Origin: Semisulcospira habei
Lineage: Eukaryota > Mollusca > Gastropoda > Semisulcospiridae
Length of the DNA stretch: 64,000 bases
Direction of reading: 5' to 3'
NCBI GenBank assembly: GCA_036245525.1
Contig: BTPG01000004.1
Location: forward strand, 16,986,631 to 17,050,630
Shown: positions 55,925 through 64,000 of the stretch, one piece after another
How positions within the stretch are numbered: the stretch's first letter is position 1
Layout: every line of letters starts with the position of its first letter
Translations under genes and position numbers: made by a program
Notes under the pieces: model-generated
Told to the model about the DNA's origin: nothing
The model's database searches: none
The model's input: only the letters and a program-made list of their open reading frames with translations

Positions 55925-57185
55925 CCTTACTATTTGCCATTGCTGAGTCTTGAAGAGGGGGCCAGACCAATTAGCTAGGCTGTATAGTTGATATATTTAG
56001 AAGAAAAAAAAAATGGCAGCGGAAATATTTATGATTTTGGGTGGAAAGGTAGAGGTGATCAATCGGGCTACAAGCGCCCAAGGCATAGGCCAAATGATAG
56101 GGACGGTTGACGGAAAAACTAGCGGGTTCGGCTGCACGCAAAGTCACTGCACAGAACCAAGGAAAGAAAAAGAGTCGGTCGTTCAGCATAAATATAGTAG
56201 GAGTCCGACGAGTATGGTTTTAAAATTGGAGCATTAGAAATGTCGCAGTACAACTGATATAGAAGCTAGAGGAGTCGAGGATAATGTGTTTGAAATAAAT
56301 TAAATTATTAAGTTATTTTACTAGTGTATAGGTGATTAAAGTATAAAGGAAGTGTAGTGTAGAGAACAGTTGGAAAGAGTTGTATTTTTGGCTGGGTTTT
56401 AGTATTATTTGGACACAGTACGGTGTTCGTAAAGACAACTATTGAATTAGTGCTAAAATTTGTATAAATTTAAGAGTACGGAAGATAAAAGGTTTGAAAT
56501 GCTGTTGAGTCATACTGATATTTGTCTGTTGGGTCAGGTGAGAATGGGATAAGCCTGTGTATTGGCTTTGCCCAAGGTGGGTTTGACATTAGGTCCGCAG
56601 TCGTTGTACTGGTATCGTGTGTTTTGATATGATAAGCGAGTAGCTATCCGGATCTAGGAAATGTCGATGTTGACAGCATTAGGTTGACACATAAGCATGA
56701 ACCTTATTTAAAGTCAGGAAGGTAATAAATAAGGTGTATAAGAAATGGTAATACTGATATGGATTTTAAAGGATTAATGATTTAGATCTTTGAATATAGT
56801 GTCGTGAGTAAAAGAATGAAATTAGGAGAACAAGAGCGAGGAGGACATTCCGTTGATGGAATTACGAAAGCGCCTGAAAACAAAAGAGAGAAGGTCTCTC
56901 TCAGCAGTAAAAGTTAGTTGTAATAAGGGCACACCAGACAGTTCTGATGATGTGGAAATCGACGAGGATCGTTCGATTCAGCCTAGTTTACAGACTAACG
57001 GGGTTAGGGAATTACTTGAAGCGATACTGACTCTTCTGCCACAGAAGGCTTCAAATTAGAAAATGCTACTCTCAGGCGGTATCTGAGAGAGGACTAATTG
57101 TAAATATGTAAATCATGGCACATGATTTGGGTCATTGTCAGAGACAATGGTATGTAAGTCTCTGGTGGTATCTTGTTTGTTGCAG
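55917..57185 (+). other. Predicted intron replacing gag-pol
   Basis: 1269 bp, AT-rich, with many stops in all frames. Two small open frames (56013-56237 and 56853-57059, the latter with an acidic SSDDVEIDED stretch) are not recognised. In a complete element, gag and pol would lie here. No trace of their motifs remains, so either they were deleted cleanly or this lineage never had them. Confidence 0.55.
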
Positions 57186-57186
57186 A
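57167..57186 (+). promoter_or_regulatory. Predicted 3' splice site
   Basis: A T-rich stretch TCTTGTTTGTTGCAG ends at 57185, eight bases before the env ATG. A donor at 55916 and this acceptor leave the leader frame in phase with env. Confidence 0.6.
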
Positions 57187-57193
57187 CAACAAG

Positions 57194-59158
57194 ATGATGA
57201 AGCTTTTTCTGAGTCTGATAGTTTTGGGGCTAGTACAGGGCTTAAATATCAGTCACAACGTCGTATTTCAGAAACTCGATGAGGTTACTACGACTAGGTC
57301 GCGATGGTTGGTAACTTTTGTCATTGACTTACAGCCATACCATAACGCAATCAATAAGATCTATAGAGACGTGAAAAATGTCACCGACAACACTTGGAAT
57401 GTCACATTTCGCATTATTTTGAGGAAAGGAAACAGTTCGTAAAGAACTTCGCGCAGCTAGGGCAAGAATTAAAAATAGTTATGGATACCTATAATGGAAT
57501 ATCTGAGTCCTTTGCGGAATACAATACGCTGTATGGCCGAAGGAGAAGATCACTAATTCCGTTTGTAGGTAGTGCCCTCAATTTCCTTTTCGGTACTGTT
57601 TCTGAATCGGATTTGAGAGCCGTGCAAGACAATGTACAAGTTCTAGCAAATAATCAACAAGAGTTGGCACATGTAGTGGACGAAAGTCTGACCATAATTA
57701 ATGCATCACGTGTCGAGATTTCGGAAAACAGACACACGCTTAATCAGTTAATGGAAGGTGTGACGCAACTCGATCAAAAGTTAAGTAACATAACGCAGGA
57801 AATGCAAAAGCAGGTCTACGAGTTAGAAACGTTTATTTCAACGTATCTCCAAATTGATTTGGTCATTGAAGAGGTCAAACAAATGATTCAACGCCTGACG
57901 ATATATTTTGAACATCTTCAACTTCAGTTGAACATGTTATCTCTCGGCCGTTTGGCTCCAAGTACGATCACTCCGCATAACCTTCGAAAATTGTTAACGG
58001 AGGTTGAATTACGATTAGAGTCTCCCCTACACCTACCTGGGGATCCCAAGAAAGAGTTATGGAAATTTTATCAATTTCTTACTTGTACAACGATTTTGGA
58101 AAATTCACGAATTCTAGTAATTGTACCTATACCACTGCTCGATTTTAATGAGAAATTTGAAATTTATAAGGTACACAACTTGCCAGTACCATTAGTAACA
58201 GGAGATTCAAGTCGGCCTGTGCCAGAATCTATGACGGCCCAGTATGACTTGGAATCGACTACGATAGCAGTAGATGCGCAACGCACGCGGTTCGCGTTCC
58301 TCACGGAGGCTGAACTTGAAGCCTGTTCCAAACCTCTGATAGGATTCTGCGCCATTAGAAGTGCAATATACCCTATGAATATTATTCAGTTCTGTATTAC
58401 GGCTCTATTCTTAAATAATACAGACGTAATTGCAACGCACTGTCAAACAAAGGTCAAATTAGGTACAGTGTTACCTATGGCAAGGTACATAATGGATGGG
58501 ATCTGGGTTATTAGTACCCACAGCCCGTTAAAGGTCAGTATTAGCTGTCATGGTAAAGGGGTCACGTACCAACAGGTCAACCCACCTTTATCGCTCATTC
58601 GTCTCAGGGAGTCGTGTACAGCTACTAGTGATAGATTGATGTTAACACCATACTATCAACAAGAGAGCCAGTACCAGCTTGGTAGGATGGCTCGAAAATT
58701 ATGCGTTTTCAAATATAACGCTATGGCAACCATTTTATAATGCCTTACCAACTTATGACCCCATCTCTCTGCCAAAGGAGTTAGGGGAAATCAAGGAAAT
58801 GCCAATGGACCACTTGATTGCTCGCCTTCGGAGCATGCGATTTGCGACACCAGAACAAGGGTGGGCATGGTGGATATATGTTGTCATTGGATTAATAGTA
58901 GTGACTGTCATACTAATTATAGTCGGGATTGGGTATAGACGTTATAAAGGAAAAACTAGCTCATGGTTTGGCCCCATACTATCAGGACTCGGGAAGGGAA
59001 AACGTAAGGTCACGGAGCCTACGTTGACTTCGGCGGCTGTGAATTCAGCGGACGTGCATGACGTCAAAAGAGTGAAGGACTCTACGCCGATGCTGGAGGA
59101 CGGAGTACGGTTACTCCCAGACTCGAACATTGTGAAATTTTACCCGTCGCTAGGGTGA
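57194..59158 (+). pseudogene. env: env: baculovirus-F-like class I fusion glycoprotein, two frameshifts
   Basis: About 650 codons. The start (MMKLFLSLIVLGLVQG) is a signal peptide. Several N-linked sites follow (NVT, NIT, NAS). A furin-type site RRRR at about 57538-57549 is followed immediately by the hydrophobic, glycine-containing fusion peptide SLIPFVGSALNFLFG. Then come a long heptad-rich coiled-coil region (about 57600-57930), a cysteine-bearing ectodomain, one transmembrane segment (about 58868-58936, WWIYVVIGLIVVTVILIIVG) and a tail of about 70 residues. This order is that of baculovirus F proteins and errantivirus Env. The frame is broken at about 57400-57440 and again at about 58670-58700, so the copy cannot make full-length protein as read. 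Confidence 0.88.
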
Positions 59159-59762
59159 AGAAGAACTATGATTTGGATGTGGACGCTCAGTGGCGTAATG
59201 TCGCCGGACAATTAGTTGTATTATTATGTTTTAATTAGAGTGACTATATCCTATTTTGATACATCAGTTTATAAAAGAATAAGTTGTACGTGCATGACGT
59301 CAAAAGAGTGAAGGACTCTACGCCGATGCTGGAGGACGGAGTACGGTTACTCCCAGACTCGAACATTGTGAAATTTTACCCGTCGCTAGGGTGAAGAAGA
59401 ACTATGATTTGGATGTGGACGCTCAGTGGCGTAATGTCGCCGGACAATTAGTTGTATTATTATGTTTTAATTAGAGTGACTATATCCTATTTTGATACAT
59501 CAGTTTATAAAAGAATAAGTTGTACGTGCATGACGTCAAAAGAGTGAAGGACCCTACGCCGATGCTGGAGGACGGAGTACAGTTACTCCCAGACTCGAAC
59601 ATTGTGAAATTTTACCCGTCGCTAGGGTGAAGAAGAACTATGATTTGGATGTGGACACTCACTGGCGCAATGTCGCCGGACAATTAGTTGTATTTATGTT
59701 TTAATCAGAGTGACTATATCCTATTTGATACATCATTTTATAAAAGAATAAGTTGTATGTGC
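59053..59762 (+). repeat. Three tandem 236-bp copies of the env 3' end
   Basis: CGTGCATGACGTCAAAAG starts at 59053, 59289 and 59525. Each unit holds the last 35 or so env codons, the stop, and about 130 bp of 3' UTR ending AAAAGAATAAGTTGTA. Units 1 and 2 look identical. Unit 3 has several substitutions and a short deletion, so the last duplication was recent. Confidence 0.95.
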
Positions 59763-59819
59763 AGAATTATTATTATGGTTAATTGTGGGAAGTTAATGTA
59801 TTATGAATGATTATGTAAC

Positions 59820-59863
59820 GAAAAAAAAACCGAATCTTATGAATTAAGATTCCTTTTTTTTTC
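59820..59863 (+). other. A-run/T-run inverted repeat upstream of the PPT
   Basis: A run, CCGAATCTTA, a short loop, then TAAGATTCC and a T run. The stem is about 18-19 bp and unusual so close to a polypurine tract. Confidence 0.7.
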
Positions 59864-59867
59864 TGGT

Positions 59868-59881
59868 AAGATGGGGAGGAA
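59868..59881 (+). other. Polypurine tract
   Basis: AAGATGGGGAGGAA directly precedes the 3' LTR. It is the expected primer for plus-strand synthesis. Confidence 0.75.
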
Positions 59882-60437
59882 TGTTACACTATAAGTGTTA
59901 ACGTCCTAACGTACCCTGAAAGTGTTAACGGCCAAGGGGCACGATCGGGCAATGACGCAGGTTCCCATGTTGTGAATTTGTGAGCGTGCATCATTGACCA
60001 TGGACCACACTGCCTGGGGCGTAAAGTACTGAATAAGTAAGGCCAAGATCGAGAAATATACCTAATTAACGATGTAATAGGTACGGCCTGAAGGAAGATC
60101 GTGTTTTGTAAAATTTAATGGGTGACAGTAAAGCACCCTTTTGACAGATTGGGGGCCAGAAGCGATGTTTGTAACAACAAGGCCGGGTTCCCCAAATGGG
60201 TATATATTGTGGAGAGCTCAGAACGAAAGGAGAGGAGAGAACAAGAGCTCAGGAGAAGAAGAGCTCTGACGAGAGCTCAGGACAGAAAGCTCCGATTGTT
60301 GATTTCGCTACTAGATTGGTCCTGCCCAATCTAGTAAGGAGAACCATGTACCTGAAATAAAAGAATCTTCTGGAAACTCACTCTTGTCTGGCTGCGTCTT
60401 CCATCATACACCCCTTGCGTTTGGCTGTAGGGTAACA
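59882..60437 (+). repeat. 3' LTR
   Basis: 556 bp, apparently identical to the 5' LTR. No LTR divergence means a recent insertion or recent gene conversion between the LTRs. Confidence 0.96.
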
Positions 60438-60713
60438 GCGACGTTCGAACCCCAGTTCCGGCGTCGGCCTTTTCTTCTCTTGTAAGTGACACCAAAAGGA
60501 AACAAGGCGGTTGTCTCCGCTAATATTTGGGTGGCCCGTCAAGGATTTTTTTTCTCCGGGTTCTGCGGTTGTTCTTTTTGCTCTTATTTAGTACTGGTTT
60601 CAGCTAACTTTATCAAACTTTCAAATGGCGGCGCTATGCATGAGCCGATTTATGATGTCAGTGATTACGCGCCTACACAATACGTTGTATTTACTGATCT
60701 ATCTATTTATTGT

Positions 60714-60767
60714 TTAACCCCTTTCGCGTCGATAGCGCTAAACCGCTACCGACACGGAAAGGGTTAA
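60714..60767. mobile_element. Family P palindrome, short
   Basis: TTAACCCCTTTCGCGTCGAT, AGCGCTAAACCGCT and ACCGACACGGAAAGGGTTAA, 54 bp. Confidence 0.88.
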
Positions 60768-61255
60768 TTAAGTTGCACCGAGTAATGTTCGCGTTCTCCG
60801 GTAATAGAGAAAACCAGTTAGATCTGAGAAACATCGGCTATGGAGGTCAGCATGATTCTTGAAATATAATCAGTCTGTAAATTTAGTTGCAATAGAATGC
60901 CAGCGTTCGTTAAAATAAAAAAGAGCCGCCTTCACCTCCGCCCTGTTTGATATTGTCATGGTAATGGAGTGCAAATGGGGGTGAGGGGTGGGGGGGGGGG
61001 GGGGCGGGGAGGGGGAAGGGGAGGGGGGAGGAGAGGGGGAAGGGGAGGGGGGAGGGGAGGGGAGGGGGTTTCAAATCAAACTAGGAATCAGCGCTCGGAC
61101 TTCGCTACAAATCCAGAACTTGACACGATCACACATTGGCAAAATGACCGTCAATACCAAACTACGGAGACCAAACAACAAGAAACCCCACGACTGCCCC
61201 CTCCGGCTTCTTCTAAACACCCGAACATCCATACACGCACAATCCTTCTATCAAT
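60768..61255. other. Non-coding; G-rich tract
   Basis: A GGGGAGG-type tract at 60977-61069 could form quadruplexes. Its Gly-rich frames are not genes. Confidence 0.55.
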
Positions 61256-61325
61256 CTGCAAGAGGCACAGATTCTCGTGATCACCTGCGAACGCCGGCAC
61301 TGGCTCATGAAAATCTATGCCTATG
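61256..61325. repeat. Core A hairpin, degraded centre
   Basis: CTGCAAGAGGCACAGATTCT pairs with GAAAATCTATGCCTATGG. The centre is disrupted. Confidence 0.75.
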
Positions 61326-61665
61326 GCCGTAAAATGTATCTGCGGCTATAATTTCCCCACGTCGGGGGCCAGATGCATGGGCCCCAGGTTATCGAGATTT
61401 CGCCGTACCATGCCGGGTCTTAAAAGGAAGGTCGGCTACTCCAGCGTCGCCGCCACGGCAGGGGAGGCTACCCTATGAGCGCCATGTATTCCCAGAAGCC
61501 TCTGCGGCACACATCCGGCGGGCCATTAAGATGGGGTAAACTGAAAAACCCAGGATAAACACATTGTCAACAGAGCGGGGCTTGCTTCGGCGATTGCATC
61601 TCGATGCCGCGCGGCTGAACTGATGTCGTCTCAGTGAATGGCGAGGCAATGGTTCAATCATCTAA
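61326..61665. other. Non-coding
   Basis: No element or gene is recognised. Confidence 0.4.
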
Positions 61666-61846
61666 TTAACCCTTGTCATCCTGATACACAACGGCATGAA
61701 ATTAATTTGACCATGATGATTCAAAGGTGGCGCCAGAATAGTTCACCATTGAACTGAAATGGTCGATCTATCTCCTAAACTGTAATATGACCTTCATAGG
61801 ACAATACGTAACTTTAAAAAAGACAACTCTGGACGTTATGGGTTAA
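61666..61846. mobile_element. Core B MITE with most of core deleted
   Basis: TTAACCCTTGTCATCCTGAT to GGACGTTATGGGTTAA. The core is reduced to GATGATTCAAAGGTGGCGCC and TTCACCATTGAACTG. Confidence 0.85.
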
Positions 61847-62132
61847 TACTGGCAAAAGTCAACCGCCGAGAAATAGAAACCATGGCCGGACTGACGCGCT
61901 TCGTCAGTCATGTTTGATGTGTGCTAGTCTGTGATTTTGGACCTTGCGGCTTTGAGAAAACGACGGCGCCGCTTACCAATGATCAAAAGCTGTCCGGGCA
62001 GAAAGACCGGACTTGCTCTACATAGCACGTCCCTAGAAAAGTCCTGTAAAATCAAAGCGACGCAGCTGGAGTGCGCCTGAATTGATCAGTGTTCAGGTCG
62101 TACTCCATAGGCAATAGCTGTGCCTGTCCCCC

Positions 62133-62176
<44 letters not shown>

Positions 62177-62578
62177 AAAAAAAAAAAAAAACGCTCGTTA
62201 GGCCCGTCCATTATCACTCCGGTGAAGTGGAGTTAAACCAAGAAAGCTAACCAACTATCATCAACAGACATCTAGCTGATACTCATTGAAGATTATACGC
62301 ACGTAACGCAAACGTACATTACGGCTCTTAGCAATGCCAATCTTCGAAATACTGAACCCAAAACAGATAGCCCTGTTCAAAATCGTACACGGAGGTCACA
62401 TACGTAATGGAACAGCTGCCGCCCTGTAATTTAATGATCTAACAGCAGGTAGCTAACATCAATGCATGACGCATAATGATATAAGACGGGGATGATACTC
62501 GCTCTGTACATGCTTGACATTTTCGAGTACGACATTTAATCGATTATCTTTGAATACTCTTTCAGCGAGCACCAGCCA
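61847..62578. other. Non-coding; family G arm and C/A homopolymers
   Basis: TAGTCTGTGATTTTGGACCT at about 61924 is a lone family G arm. A C run (about 62133-62166) passes directly into an A run of about 25. No gene is recognised. Confidence 0.55.
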
Positions 62579-62624
62579 TTTGCAAGAGGCATAGATCCTC
62601 ATTATAATCTACGAATCTTGCTGA
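62579..62624. repeat. Core A hairpin, centre deleted
   Basis: TGCAAGAGGCATAGATCCTC runs into ATTATAATCTACGAATCTTGC. Confidence 0.75.
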
Positions 62625-63579
62625 AAACATTTACATCTATTTTCTTCAAGTGCGCGAGGTCATGGAAAGCTCAGTGTGAAATTGTGTTAGTTTGCACGCA
62701 AACACACTGTTTGAGGACGTTTGCGATGTCAGGTATGGATCGACTGCCCTTGCTATGTAAATAACTTTATGCTTGTGTTTAATTCTGGATTTGCACGTGA
62801 GTGTTATTAGTGGTAATTCCTGATCACGGGACAGATCTGAATGTCGTGACACGCAGCCTCCGTCCCCAGGTCATGTGTCGCCATACAAGGCTACAGTGAG
62901 TTACAGTTGTTCATAATGGACTATGAGAAACTGAAAAGCGGTATGGCTCGCGCTCATTCAGAAACGCAGCCCCTTCTGTGGGCGGAAAATAATCCCAGAT
63001 GACCTGAAATCTGCCTTTGTCACCATCAAGACCTGCAGGCAGAAGCTTGAAGGCCCACTACCGCCGTAACTTTTCAAAGATGCACTTCTGTAACAGATGG
63101 TTACGAAACGCTGCACACAGGTCTAGTTATGGTAGACACAGGACAACCCAGTTCAGCACACGTCGTCGTCTTTATATCAAGTAACCTGACAACCTGACAA
63201 TGACTCCACTCCGTTCTATAAATACAACTCTATCAGTACGAGAAACAGTTAAAAAATAGATTGACACGCTAACGGCAGCGCAGAATAAATAAGTGCGATT
63301 ACGCGTGTGCTTTTCCCGCGTGTCCCAACTGCTGTTATAGTTCATTAGCTGTGTGGACAAGGCAGAACAAACACACAGGGTGCTGAAATGTGTCTTCAAA
63401 TTTACGCGTAATGGTACTTTAAGATATTCATCTCGTCTCAGTTTGTTTTGAATATTTTTTTTAATTATTTTATAACTCTTCAAACATCCCAGCGCTAGAC
63501 GCATGCTCAGCGTAGATTTTTTTTCTGCGCTCTACTAGTGTAATCAACATCATTATCGGGGAACCTATGTGTTGTGCTT
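62625..63579. other. Non-coding
   Basis: No element or gene is recognised. A T-rich stretch lies near 63450. Confidence 0.4.
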
Positions 63580-63746
63580 CGTTACTTCAACGCTAAACAG
63601 GCTGGCTGTCCCGGGAACGTGGATTTAAAGTGGCGTTAGCAAGAGGCATAGATCCTCATGAGCCCTCGCAACTGCGGGGGCTCATGAGGATCTACGCCTC
63701 TTGCAGTTGGACTGTGTTCACGTTTTTATCGGCAGTCAAGAGTTTA
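63580..63746. mobile_element. A2-frame MITE with core A, ends decayed
   Basis: CTGTCCCGGGAACGTGGATT flank. Core A (63638-63706) has near-perfect arms around CAACTGCG. It ends TATCGGCAGTCAAGAGTTTA. Confidence 0.85.
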
Positions 63747-64000
63747 AAGGCTATGGGACGCTCGGAAACGCAACGGGATGATGATTACCACGATGACGTC
63801 GACGTCGATGATAATGATGATGATGAGACGACACCCGTGTGTTGATTGTCTGGGTGAATGCCTTCAGAATGTGAGCGGTGGGGAGGGGGAAGAGGTGGAG
63901 CAAAATATTTGAAAATTTTCGAGGCTTGTGATGCCAGTGACCTTTTTCATAAGGCTGTTACAATTTTTTTTTTTTAAATCCGCACGGCGTACACCAAGCT

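Larger units (their letters stand above)
55045..60441 (+). mobile_element. LTR element carrying env only, TSD GCGA
   Basis: GCGA at 55045-55048 and 60438-60441 brackets two 556-bp direct LTRs (55049-55604, 59882-60437). The 4.28-kb interior has a primer-binding site, a basic leader frame, a splice donor/acceptor pair, a broken env gene, a three-copy 236-bp repeat and a polypurine tract. I find no capsid, protease, RT, RNase H or integrase. It is therefore a non-autonomous element that must have been copied with proteins made elsewhere. The TGTTA...TAACA ends and 4-bp duplication fit Gypsy or BEL/Pao elements. Without pol I cannot choose. Confidence 0.93.

Overview
This window reads as repeat-dense nuclear DNA from a metazoan, most likely a marine invertebrate and plausibly a mollusc. 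The reasons are long dinucleotide microsatellites, several non-LTR retrotransposon families, a tRNA-derived SINE, PIF/Harbinger derivatives, an LTR element with a baculovirus-F-like envelope gene, and no operon-like packing. The species assignment is an inference from repeat content. I found no complete host protein-coding gene. Almost every long reading frame is a decayed transposon gene, a microsatellite translation, or an antisense shadow.

Layout. 0-1.1 kb: a LINE reverse transcriptase on the minus strand, interrupted by a plus-strand 3' fragment of apparently the same family. 3.3-4.9 kb and 15.3-19.8 kb: LINE and SINE copies separated by (GA)n or (TAA)n tracts. 10.7-11.3 kb: eight copies of a 73-bp minisatellite. 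12.5-13.5 kb: nested inverted repeats ending in a Harbinger MITE. 20.7-21.3 kb: a Harbinger derivative with the start of a transposase. 31.1-35.4 kb: a near full-length RTE-like LINE inserted in a mariner-like palindrome and itself carrying a SINE-like insertion. 47 kb: an I-type LINE end with RNase H. 50.9-51.6 kb: a SINE-like repeat containing a second Harbinger MITE. 55.0-60.4 kb: a complete LTR-bounded element whose only recognisable gene is env.

Scattered throughout are roughly 75 short palindromic elements. They fall into these families. Core A hairpin: CAAGAGGCATAGATCCTCAT and its complement. Cores B and C: TTCAAGGG(T/C)(G/A)GTGCCAGA(A/T)T arms around GCTTGGCGCC. Family D: GGGCCGACGTCAG arms with AGCAAAA near the ends. 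Family E: CAGTTGCATGAGTGAGCTTA arms. Family G: TGTGATTTTGGACCTTA arms. Family P: TGTCGGTAGCGG arms. Cores A, B and C and family P usually sit inside larger units that begin TTAACCC or TTAACTC and end GGGTTAA or GAGTTAA. This is the footprint expected of TTAA-targeting (piggyBac-like) MITEs, but no transposase for them is present. Outer frame A1 is TTAACCCGTTCAGTGCC...GGCACTGAACGGGTTAA. Outer frame A2 is TTAACCCCTTC.TGCCA...GGCAG..AAGGGGTTAA.

The most striking items are the env-only LTR element, with identical LTRs, a 4-bp target duplication, a plausible splice pair and a triplicated env 3' end, and the family of core A hairpins whose two arms change together between copies.
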